A DNA stretch of 14,814 nt from an uncultured Fusibacter sp. (lineage in GTDB: Bacteria; Bacillota; Clostridia; Peptostreptococcales; Acidaminobacteraceae), in NCBI GenBank assembly GCA_937958285.1, contig CALFXQ010000015.1:1-14814 (forward strand), written 5' to 3'. The translations under genes were made by a program, and so were the position numbers. This document shows, piece after piece, positions 1 to 5,922 of this stretch (the first letter of the stretch is position 1; each line of letters starts with the position of its first letter). A model generated the notes under the pieces. The model ran no database searches, was not told where the DNA came from, and saw only the letters and a list, made by a program, of their open reading frames with translations.

Positions 1-120
1 TCGCGCACATGGCTGTAGGTTAAAAAAACTATAAAAAGAAATAAGAAAAATGATGAAATTTTCACTTCTTTACTTTGTCATCATACGCCTGTTGGTTTGT
101 TTCGTCAATGCAATAAAATG

Positions 121-144
121 AGAAAGAACGACTTTACTCGTTCT
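121..144. terminator. Hairpin at the end of ogt
   Basis: The arms AGAACGA (125-131) and TCGTTCT (138-144) are perfectly complementary around a 6-nt loop, and the stem extends further with a bulge. The hairpin overlaps the ogt stop codon. Read leftward it is followed by a moderate T-rich stretch (TTCTCATTTTATT), so it is a plausible but weak terminator for the ada-ogt operon. Read rightward it runs into a T7 tract at about 151-157, so it could also stop a rightward transcript entering from the left edge. Confidence 0.45.
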
Positions 145-715
145 CTCCTCTTTTTTTATTGGACTTCTCAAGGGCAAGCAGGTGTGCTTTTCGGTCTAAT
201 CCGCCTGCGTAGCCAGTCAATTGGCCCTTTGCGCCGATTACGCGGTGGCAAGGGATTAGAATGCTGATAGGATTTCGCCCCACCGCTCCCCCGACCGCCT
301 GGGCAGCTTTGCCCGCCTTGGCGGCCTCGGCCAGCTGACCATAGGTCGCAGTCTCCCCATCTGGAATCTCCCTCAGCAGTTGCCATATGGTCTGCTGAAA
401 CGCCGTGCCTTTGGGCGCTAAGGGGATAGTTTGAAGCAACTGCCACCCTCCCGCTCGCCCTGCAAAGTATGCGCTCAGCCCCTCGCTCAGCCTCTGCTCG
501 AGGACCTCTCGCTTTTCTCCCGCGCCCTCTATAACTCCGGAGGCTCTACTAGCTACACTATTAGTTGCGCCACTAGTTGCGCCACTTGATGCCCCGTATT
601 CCGCTTGAAGCCCTTGAGGAAAGTACTTTTGACCCTCAAACCAAAGCCCCGAAAGACGATTCTCAGGCGACCATTTGGCGTACATTAGGCCCAGTGGTGT
701 TTCTATAACTTGCAT
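134..715 (-). CDS. ogt: Methylated-DNA--protein-cysteine S-methyltransferase (O6-alkylguanine repair)
   Basis: This protein repairs O6-alkylguanine by moving the alkyl group onto its own cysteine, and is used up in doing so. The 193-residue protein ends in a typical MGMT core: the winged-helix segment YGQLAEAA (about 125-132), N148, and the active-site PCHRV with acceptor C156, followed by GYAGGLDRK. The N-terminal part is a loosely conserved ribonuclease-like domain. It is longer than most family members because residues about 40-66 form an Ala/Gly/Ser/Thr-rich linker, encoded partly by two perfect 12-bp repeats (562-585). The ATG lies one base after the TAG of the upstream ada-alkA gene, with AAAAGGAG inside the end of that gene, so translation is probably coupled. 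The same alkA-ogt order is known in Mycobacterium tuberculosis (Rv1317c-Rv1316c). Its GC content looks higher than that of its neighbours. Confidence 0.95.
   Translation of the reverse strand: MQVIETPLGLMYAKWSPENRLSGLWFEGQKYFPQGLQAEYGASSGATSGATNSVASRASGVIEGAGEKREVLEQRLSEGLSAYFAGRAGGWQLLQTIPLAPKGTAFQQTIWQLLREIPDGETATYGQLAEAAKAGKAAQAVGGAVGRNPISILIPCHRVIGAKGQLTGYAGGLDRKAHLLALEKSNKKRGENE
562..585. repeat. Two tandem 12-bp repeats inside ogt
   Basis: Two perfect adjacent copies of TAGTTGCGCCAC lie at 562-573 and 574-585 (plus strand), with degenerate related sequence on the left flank. The unit is a multiple of three, so it adds the repeated residues SGAT to the Ala/Ser/Thr linker of the methyltransferase without breaking the frame. 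Confidence 0.8.
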
Positions 716-716
716 A

Positions 717-2396
717 CTATGTCTCCTTTTCGCTTATTGTTTCCCCGTCTATAATGCGAGCGATGGTAGCTTTGGTCGGTTGCCACGTGCCTTGCCAGAG
801 GCTAATCACCAAGTAGCTTAGCCACGGTGCATACATGGCCTCTATTTTTCTCAATGGAGCCTTCAGCGCTGTTCTCGGTATGCCTAGGACCATCGACAGT
901 CCATGAAGCACGCCGACATCACCTGGTAAAAATACATTGGGCCAGCCGGTTGTTCGCATCAGGATATAATCGGCGGTCCACGGTCCTATACCTTTAATTG
1001 TCAAAAGCTGCTTGCGCATTTTAACCGTATCAAAACCGCGAATAAGTTGCAATTGATTGGCCAAGATCGCATGGGCCATTCTTACAATGGTCTGTGCTCT
1101 ACTGCTAAGAATCCCTAGTTTTACGAGATTTTCGGCGGCGCTGGGCTCTTCGAAGTTTTCGGGTCTTGGAAAGGTGTGGGTGAGCTCTGGCCACGGCGAA
1201 ATAGTCTTTTCGAGGGGCTGCCCGAGGGTCTGAGTCATGCGGGTTGCCAGGGTTCTAGCGGCTTTTACCGTAATCTGTTGCCCTAAAATGGCGCGAACTG
1301 CCATCTCGAAGGGATCAAAGCACCCTGGTAGTCGTGTATCTGCGGGTATGCCTTCTGGCAACTGCTCTGAATTGACGGATAAGTCGAATGCATGACGCAC
1401 TTGCCTTGTAATAACTTGTAAATAAGGAGCCAGTGTTTCAGACACTGTTAGCTGAAGCGCATATCGACTAGGCTTTTGCACTATTGTGGATGCGTGAATA
1501 TGCGTTTGCGTTTGAGATTGCGTGGGTGATTGTGTGAGTGATTGTGTGAGTGATTGTGTGAGTGATTGTGTGAGTGATTGTGTGAGTGATTGTGATTCAC
1601 CCATATTCTGTACCTGAACAACTTCTAGCCAACCTTCGACTGGGCGTGATACCGTGCGGCGATATATACCCTCAGCGGCGTTGACCCATTCTACGCCTGG
1701 AATGGCCCGCATTTCGAAAAAGGCCAGGAGTTGTTGCCAATTCATTGTTGGTCGATAGCCGATCACTGCTTTTGTGGGTTTACAAGTGCTAGATACATCT
1801 GTTGATTTTGTTTGGTGATGAGATTCTTTAATGTGCTTTGCCAACGTGCTAGGTGCCATATGGTAATGTGTTTTAAAGAGCCGATTAAAGGTACTAATGC
1901 TTCCAAAGCCAACAGTCTCGGATATTTCTTGCTGCGTGAGCATGGTATCGGTTAGCAATTGTTTAGCCGCTAAAAGCCGCGCAGTTTGCAGATACTGATG
2001 CGGCGTGATGCCTAGTGCATCAGAAAATATGCGACGGAGATGTCGCGCGCTAATTCCCAGTTGCTCTGCCACGGTTTCTACTGATTTTGGCAATTGTTGC
2101 ATCATTTCTGTGGCTTGTAAAAATAAGAGCTCGTGCTGTTCCACATCTGCATAGCCCGGTGCCATTTCTGGGCGACATTTTAAACAGGGTCGATAACCGG
2201 CTAGTTCTGCTTGTGCAGCGGACTGATAGAAGGTGCAGTTCTCTGATTTTGGCGTTTTTGCGCTGCAAATGGGTCTGCAATATATGCCAGTACTCTTAAC
2301 CGCTGTAAAAAAGATGCCATCGAACCGGGCATCGCGCGTGCACAGCGCGCTGTAGCACCGCTCATGATCCAAAATTGCCATGTTTTTAGCCTTCAT
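717..2396 (-). CDS. Ada methyl-sensor/AraC regulator fused to AlkA 3-methyladenine DNA glycosylase
   Basis: This single 559-residue protein joins a regulator to a repair enzyme. Residues about 10-80 are the Ada zinc domain: C40, C44, C71 and C74 match the Zn ligands, and C40 is in the position of the Ada cysteine that accepts methyl groups from DNA phosphotriesters. Residues about 95-185 are an AraC-type double helix-turn-helix. Residues 208-335 match the AlkA N-terminal domain. Residues about 360-540 are the HhH-GPD glycosylase, with the hairpin LLTIKGIGPWTADY (464-477) and catalytic Asp D493 in FLPGDVG. The expected role is to sense methyl damage, activate its own operon, and excise N-alkylated purines. 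A five-fold SLTQ repeat plus variants (about 269-297) expands a loop of the AlkA N-domain. The first ATG is chosen because AAGGCGG lies just upstream; a second ATG five codons later is possible. This fusion is known in Actinobacteria. Confidence 0.95.
   Translation of the reverse strand: MKAKNMAILDHERCYSALCTRDARFDGIFFTAVKSTGIYCRPICSAKTPKSENCTFYQSAAQAELAGYRPCLKCRPEMAPGYADVEQHELLFLQATEMMQQLPKSVETVAEQLGISARHLRRIFSDALGITPHQYLQTARLLAAKQLLTDTMLTQQEISETVGFGSISTFNRLFKTHYHMAPSTLAKHIKESHHQTKSTDVSSTCKPTKAVIGYRPTMNWQQLLAFFEMRAIPGVEWVNAAEGIYRRTVSRPVEGWLEVVQVQNMGESQSLTQSLTQSLTQSLTQSLTQSPTQSQTQTHIHASTIVQKPSRYALQLTVSETLAPYLQVITRQVRHAFDLSVNSEQLPEGIPADTRLPGCFDPFEMAVRAILGQQITVKAARTLATRMTQTLGQPLEKTISPWPELTHTFPRPENFEEPSAAENLVKLGILSSRAQTIVRMAHAILANQLQLIRGFDTVKMRKQLLTIKGIGPWTADYILMRTTGWPNVFLPGDVGVLHGLSMVLGIPRTALKAPLRKIEAMYAPWLSYLVISLWQGTWQPTKATIARIIDGETISEKET
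1522..1593. repeat. Six tandem 12-bp repeats inside ada-alkA
   Basis: On the plus strand the unit GTGAGTGATTGT recurs five times without change from 1534 to 1593. It is preceded at 1522-1533 by one variant with a single substitution (GTGGGTGATTGT). On the coding strand this gives SLTQ five times and SPTQ once, then a degenerate SQTQTQ. The unit length keeps the reading frame, so gain or loss of copies would change only the loop length. Confidence 0.95.
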
Positions 2397-2426
2397 CGCC
2401 TACCGCCTTTTACTTTTAATAGCTCG

Positions 2427-2435
2427 ATTATATCA
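2427..2435 (-). promoter_or_regulatory. Extended -10 promoter for ada-alkA/ogt
   Basis: Read leftward, TGATATAAT forms an extended -10 element (TGN plus a perfect TATAAT) about 30 bases upstream of the ada-alkA ATG. No good -35 is seen at 16-18 bp; the nearest candidate, TCGACC, sits at 15 bp. A weak -35 would fit activation by methylated Ada bound upstream. That is an inference: I could not identify a dyad that is clearly an Ada box. Confidence 0.55.
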
Positions 2436-2485
2436 CATACTCACCCGGTCGACTCCTCAGAAACGGACATCACACCTCTTATATA

Positions 2486-2560
2486 CTATAGAGACCCGTT
2501 CACATAACCGGTCTCTATATATATATAAAAGAGACCCGTTATGTGAACGGGTCTCTATAG
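2486..2560. repeat. Nested palindrome: two hairpins that are inverted copies of each other
   Basis: The segments 2486-2516 and 2530-2560 are reverse complements over 31 bases with one mismatch, separated by an AT-rich 13-base spacer. Each arm is also a hairpin by itself: TATAGAGACC/GGTCTCTATA (2487-2496 and 2510-2519) in the left arm, and AGAGACCCGTT/AACGGGTCTCT (2530-2540 and 2546-2556) in the right arm. The DNA could fold as one long stem or as two short ones. It sits between the porB stop and the ada promoter. Confidence 0.9.
2522..2556 (-). terminator. Rho-independent terminator of the por operon
   Basis: Read leftward, a perfect 11-bp stem (AGAGACCCGTT/AACGGGTCTCT) with a 5-nt loop lies about ten bases after the porB stop and is followed by TTTTATATATAT. 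It is the right arm of the nested palindrome, and should end the por transcript before the ada promoter. Confidence 0.8.
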
Positions 2561-2566
2561 TAAGCA

Positions 2567-3475
2567 TTACTTCCAGGTGCGGAGGGTTTCCCACTTCAGG
2601 TCGCGCGCCGCTTCTATGGCAGCGACGTCTTCTTCGAGTAAGTGCTTGAAGCGCGACTGTCGCTTGAGGTAAGGCGTGATTGGTGCAAACTGCTCGAAGG
2701 ACTTGTTAAGTTTAAACTGGCCATTTTCGAACTCGGCGAGGTACCAGAGGCCCGTGTCGACCACCTCTTTTGCCACGTCGATGGTCTCGTCACTCTCGTG
2801 GCCCCAGCCCGTTGGACAAGGTGCGAACACGTGAATGTAGGCAGGACCGGGCGCATCTTTGGCCTTTTGAACTTTGTTCATAAAGTCTTCTAAATAGCCC
2901 ATGCTCGCCGTGGCCGCGTAGCTAATGCCGTGAGCTGCAACGATTTCGAACATGTTTTTCTTTTCGGTAAGGGTGCCGCGAATTACCTTGCCAGATGGCG
3001 TGGTGGTTGTAGCCGCACCGAATGGCGTTAAGCCGCTCTTTTGTATGCCCGTGTTCATGTAGGCTTCATTGTCTGTGCAGATATAGATGAACTTCTCGCC
3101 GCGATCGATGGCGCCAGAGAGGGCTTGAATCCCGATATCGGCCGTGCCCCCATCGCCTGCAAAGGCAACTGACAGCGGTGCTTTGTCGCGCTTTCCAGAC
3201 AAGTACTTTGCTCTTAAACCCGCTTCAATCCCGGTGGCAACCGCCGCAGTGGCTGCAAAGGGCGTGATGATGGCGTTGTTTTTAAATGCCATATTGGGAT
3301 AGATAAATGAAACTGCAGACATACAGCCCGCAGGAAGCGACAGATATGCATCTTCGCCCAGAATTTTTAGTGCCAAGCGCAAGGCTAAACTCTCGCCGCA
3401 ACCCCCACAAGCCTTATGGCCATAGAAGAATTCATCGGTAGTAATATTGCGCGCATTTAACTTTACTTGACTCAT
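2567..3475 (-). CDS. porB: 2-oxoacid (pyruvate):ferredoxin oxidoreductase, beta subunit
   Basis: This is the thiamine-diphosphate-binding subunit of a four-subunit oxidoreductase that turns a 2-oxoacid plus CoA into acyl-CoA and CO2, passing electrons to ferredoxin. In its 302 residues, C23, C26 (KACGGCGE), C51 (PAGCMS) and C220 are in place to hold the proximal [4Fe-4S] cluster. GDGGTADIG (107-115) with DNEAYMNTG (135-143) is the thiamine-diphosphate/Mg motif. Length and motifs are normal for PorB. Its ATG overlaps the porA stop as ATGA, and a terminator follows its stop closely. Pyruvate is the likely substrate in a fermenter, but 2-ketoisovalerate or another 2-oxoacid cannot be excluded from sequence. 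Confidence 0.93.
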   Translation of the reverse strand: MSQVKLNARNITTDEFFYGHKACGGCGESLALRLALKILGEDAYLSLPAGCMSAVSFIYPNMAFKNNAIITPFAATAAVATGIEAGLRAKYLSGKRDKAPLSVAFAGDGGTADIGIQALSGAIDRGEKFIYICTDNEAYMNTGIQKSGLTPFGAATTTTPSGKVIRGTLTEKKNMFEIVAAHGISYAATASMGYLEDFMNKVQKAKDAPGPAYIHVFAPCPTGWGHESDETIDVAKEVVDTGLWYLAEFENGQFKLNKSFEQFAPITPYLKRQSRFKHLLEEDVAAIEAARDLKWETLRTWK

Positions 3476-4662
3476 GGCTCACACCTCATTTGCGTATAAT
3501 GCACTGCGCCTGCTGCCAATGTCGCATCGGCATTTTCTAGTTTCTCAAACACTTCAAAAAGGTCAGCCTGGCTGACATCGCGACCGCCCAAGCCCCCTAC
3601 AAAATTGATGCTCTTAATAAACACACCTTGTTGCATCAATGCCGAATTTACATTGGTATAAAGGCTGCCCTCGTAACCAAAAGATAGATCTTTTTCGAAG
3701 ACCCCTACAACCCGTGCGCCCTTTACTGCAGAGGCAAGTTGAGCCGTTGGGAAGGGGCGTATTACGCGAAGCTTTACCAGCCCCACGCGCTTGCCAGAAT
3801 CCCGCAGCTGATCGACCACGCAGCGTGCCGTACCCGTCACACTGCCAAGGGTAATCAAGATAATCTCTGCATCTTCGGCACGATAGGATTCAAGCACACC
3901 ACCATAGCTTCTGCCAAATGCATCGGCAAATTCTTGACCAACAGATTCTATCACGGCCATTGAAGCTTCCAAATCCAAGTGTTGACGCACTTTAAACTCT
4001 TGATTGTGATGATTGCCAGCAGAAATGCACATGCTCATCGGTTGGTCATCTTGCATCATATGTGCCACCGGATTAAAAGATGGCAAGAATCCATCGACAA
4101 GATCTTGATTTGGCAGTTGAACGCTTTCGTAGGTGTGTGTCATCACAAAGCCGTCGATATTGAGCATCACAGGTGCCATTACCCTAGGATCTTCGGCAAT
4201 TTTATAGCTCTGAATGACCATGTCTAGAGCCTCTTGCCCACTTTCGACAAAAATTTGAATCCAGCCAGAATTGAGGGCATAAAAGGCATCCATTTGGTCG
4301 CCGTAAATATTCCAAGGCGTTGCGACGGCCCGGTTCGCATTCATCATGACGATTGGCAGTCTCGCACCAGCAGCATATGGCAGGCATTCGAGCATGTAGA
4401 GTAAACCCTGAGAGGAGGTTGCCGTAAAGGTTCTAGCCCCCACCGCACTGGCGCCAATACAAGCAGAAAGAGCACTATGCTCGGATTCCACATGCATATA
4501 CACCGTGTCGAGCTCGCCATCTTGTACAAATTGAGAGAGCTTCTCTACGGCCTTGGTTTGAGGAGTAATGGGGTAAGCGGCGATTACTTCTGGACGACAG
4601 AGCTTGGCGCCATAGGCGATGGCCTCGTTGCCGTTTAAGAAGGTGGTCTGATGATTAGACAT
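3472..4662 (-). CDS. porA: 2-oxoacid (pyruvate):ferredoxin oxidoreductase, alpha subunit
   Basis: This subunit supplies the pyrimidine-binding half of the thiamine site and the substrate pocket. The 396-residue protein begins MSNHQTTFLNGNEA and shows YPITPQT (30-36), EHSALSACIGASAVGARTF (61-79), TSSQGL (82-87) and NIYGDQMD (118-125), all typical of PorA/VorA. The ATG at 4662 is chosen because AAAGGAGG lies eight bases upstream and homology begins there. A longer in-frame extension to 4785 would lie inside porD in another frame and is rejected. The start overlaps the end of porD by 8 bases, and the stop overlaps the porB start by 4, so the subunits are probably made by coupled translation. Confidence 0.94.
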   Translation of the reverse strand: MSNHQTTFLNGNEAIAYGAKLCRPEVIAAYPITPQTKAVEKLSQFVQDGELDTVYMHVESEHSALSACIGASAVGARTFTATSSQGLLYMLECLPYAAGARLPIVMMNANRAVATPWNIYGDQMDAFYALNSGWIQIFVESGQEALDMVIQSYKIAEDPRVMAPVMLNIDGFVMTHTYESVQLPNQDLVDGFLPSFNPVAHMMQDDQPMSMCISAGNHHNQEFKVRQHLDLEASMAVIESVGQEFADAFGRSYGGVLESYRAEDAEIILITLGSVTGTARCVVDQLRDSGKRVGLVKLRVIRPFPTAQLASAVKGARVVGVFEKDLSFGYEGSLYTNVNSALMQQGVFIKSINFVGGLGGRDVSQADLFEVFEKLENADATLAAGAVHYTQMRCEP

Positions 4663-4963
4663 ATTGATCCTCCTTTTCCATGGTAATGGCCTTTGGTTTG
4701 CATTCGTAAGCACAGACACCACAGCCCTTGCAGAAGTTGTAATCCACCACAAAGGTGCCATCGGCCTCTTTGTGAATGGCCCCATCGGGACACACTAAAT
4801 AGCAGCGGTGGCAACCCACACACTTGTCTAAGTGAATAACAGGGCGAAACACGCGCCACCCCGCATTGCCCTCTGTAATGTGAAAACTAAGGCAACTCGA
4901 GCCCATTGGCATATCCGAAAGGCGCGCAAGCTTAGGCACCGGCACCATTTTAAAGTCTTTCAT
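4655..4963 (-). CDS. porD: 2-oxoacid:ferredoxin oxidoreductase, delta subunit (2x[4Fe-4S] ferredoxin)
   Basis: This 102-residue subunit is a ferredoxin-like electron carrier within the complex. Two cluster motifs are complete: C48-x2-C51-x2-C54-x3-C58-P and C78-x2-C81-x2-C84-x3-C88-P. The start is set at MKDFKMV because GGAGGT lies seven bases upstream. A longer frame starting at 5014 would run through the end of porC and has no family support. It overlaps porC by 14 bases and porA by 8. It probably takes electrons from the PorB cluster and hands them to soluble ferredoxin. Confidence 0.93.
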   Translation of the reverse strand: MKDFKMVPVPKLARLSDMPMGSSCLSFHITEGNAGWRVFRPVIHLDKCVGCHRCYLVCPDGAIHKEADGTFVVDYNFCKGCGVCAYECKPKAITMEKEDQYV

Positions 4964-5507
4964 CGCATTGACCTCCAGCACAAAGTTCCAAACCCTTAAG
5001 ATACGCCTTATCAAGAAGTGCTAAATTTTTCTCGACTAAGCTTGGTTTTAAATCCGAAGCCAACGCCTTGCGAATCGCCTCGATCGATACTTCGCCATCA
5101 GTCATGGCCGCTAGTAGACCCATCATGGCAGTGTTGGCAATCGGTCGGCCCAGTACTTCTAGCGCTAAACCTGTGGCATCCATCACAATGATATCTGGAT
5201 GATCGAAGGTCTTTTGAGAATTGATGAGCACTTTGCCACCTGGTTTAAGGTCAGCCATATAGCGGGTATGAAAAAGCGTATCATCTAAAAAAATCATGCG
5301 ATCGCATTTGGCGATTTCACTGCGGTCGTTAATTGGCGTACTCGAAATGCGGTTAAAACCCAAAACAGGAGCCCCGCGACGCTCGGGGCCAAAAGAAGGA
5401 AAAGCTTGGGCAAAGCGGTTTTGATAAAGCACTGAAGCAACGCCTATTAACTTTGCACCTGTAAAACTCCCTTGGCCACCACGCCCGTGCCATCTAAGCT
5501 CGAACAT
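4950..5507 (-). CDS. porC: 2-oxoacid:ferredoxin oxidoreductase, gamma subunit
   Basis: First gene of the por operon, 185 residues. It opens with the hallmark RWHGRGGQG (about 4-12), and later has FAQAFPSFGPERRGAPV and the NTAMMGLLAA segment found in gamma subunits. The family is thought to form part of the CoA-binding side of the complex. The ATG at 5507 is preferred over a GTG at 5513 because GAGG lies five bases upstream of the ATG and overlaps the GTG region. The operon order gamma-delta-alpha-beta is the classic order of four-subunit PORs in archaea and anaerobic bacteria, instead of the single-chain nifJ/por enzyme common in clostridia. Confidence 0.93.
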   Translation of the reverse strand: MFELRWHGRGGQGSFTGAKLIGVASVLYQNRFAQAFPSFGPERRGAPVLGFNRISSTPINDRSEIAKCDRMIFLDDTLFHTRYMADLKPGGKVLINSQKTFDHPDIIVMDATGLALEVLGRPIANTAMMGLLAAMTDGEVSIEAIRKALASDLKPSLVEKNLALLDKAYLKGLELCAGGQCDERL

Positions 5508-5601
5508 AAACACCTCTCATTTATTTTATAGTTGTGGTCATTGTACGCACTAGAAACTCGATTAACACTTTAAATCTTCATAATTTCGAGTTTAATCACT
5601 G

Positions 5602-5611
5602 TGATATATCA
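5602..5611. promoter_or_regulatory. Operator-like palindrome at the por start site
   Basis: TGATATATCA is a perfect 10-bp palindrome, flanked by a second, imperfect copy (ATGATATATTTATGATA). Together they cover roughly the expected start point to +15 of the por promoter. A repressor bound here would block transcription. The responsible regulator is not identifiable from the window. Confidence 0.4.
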
Positions 5612-5622
5612 ATGATATATTT

Positions 5623-5651
5623 ATGATAGCGTTTTCCTCGGATTTTGTCAA
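5623..5651 (-). promoter_or_regulatory. Sigma-A-type promoter of the por operon
   Basis: Read leftward, a perfect -35 TTGACA (5651-5646) is followed after exactly 17 bases by TATCAT (5628-5623), a 5/6 match to the -10. It lies about 115 bases upstream of porC, leaving a leader of roughly 110 bases that holds an 8-bp inverted repeat. Confidence 0.8.
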
Positions 5652-5765
5652 CTTAACCTTAGGTAACAATGTGATAAGGTGATGAGAGCGATTGGATGTG
5701 CTTGTGGCCTAAACCAAGGCTTTTTTTGGATTTTATTTAGTGTTTATCCATTTAATTTCGGGTAT

Positions 5766-5855
5766 AAGTATGAGATAAATATGTATGATATATATATGTA
5801 TGAGATAAAAATGTATGAGATAAAAATGTATGAGATAAAAATGTATGAGATGATA
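5766..5855. repeat. Six tandem 15-bp repeats upstream of the GGDEF/HD-GYP gene
   Basis: Consensus ATGTATGAGATAAAA. Units at 5796-5810, 5811-5825 and 5826-5840 are identical. Units at 5766-5780, 5781-5795 and 5841-5855 are degenerate. The array ends 67 bases before the GTG of the next gene. If translated, each perfect unit gives MYEIK in one frame. No such repeat occurs elsewhere in the window. Confidence 0.92.
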
Positions 5856-5922
5856 AGTCTATCAAATAAAGAATGTTATTTATGAACATATTGTGTGTGC
5901 GAAGAGAAAGGTCGGCAGCTGA

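Larger units (their letters stand above)
5514..5922. other. Divergent AT-rich intergenic region between porC and the GGDEF/HD-GYP gene
   Basis: The 409-base gap holds, left to right: the por leader with an inverted repeat AAACTCGA (5554-5561)/TCGAGTTT (5586-5593), the por operator-like dyad and promoter (5602-5651), a short GCCT/AGGC stem followed by T7 (about 5708-5727) that is too weak to call a terminator, and six 15-bp tandem units (5766-5855). I could not find a convincing rightward promoter. An open frame at 5679-5885 spans the repeats but lacks a properly spaced ribosome binding site. Confidence 0.7.

Noticed and set aside
1..23. C-terminal end of a rightward gene entering from the left edge (frame ending TAA at 21-23)
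   Set aside because: Only about six codons are visible, without any recognisable residues, so it cannot be supported.
4663..4785. A 41-residue N-terminal extension of porA
   Set aside because: It runs through porD in another frame, has no ribosome site, and homology begins at MSNHQTT, behind AAAGGAGG.
4964..5014. A 17-residue N-terminal extension of porD
   Set aside because: It lies within the end of porC, whereas GGAGGT is placed for the ATG at 4963.
2567..5507. Assigning the operon to 2-oxoglutarate or indolepyruvate oxidoreductase
   Set aside because: The separate gamma and ferredoxin-type delta subunits and the PorA/PorB motifs fit the POR/VOR class; the exact oxoacid remains open.
5679..5885. 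A 68-residue open frame containing MYEIK repeats
   Set aside because: AAGG lies only two to three bases before the ATG, too close to work well. The first 30 residues look like no protein family, and the second half is just the translated 15-bp repeat. Left as an untranslated array unless ribosome data say otherwise.
5514..5922. Cyclic-di-GMP riboswitch (GEMM) before the GGDEF/HD-GYP gene
   Set aside because: I looked for the conserved GGCAAACC and GACGCAAAGCC-like blocks and did not find them.
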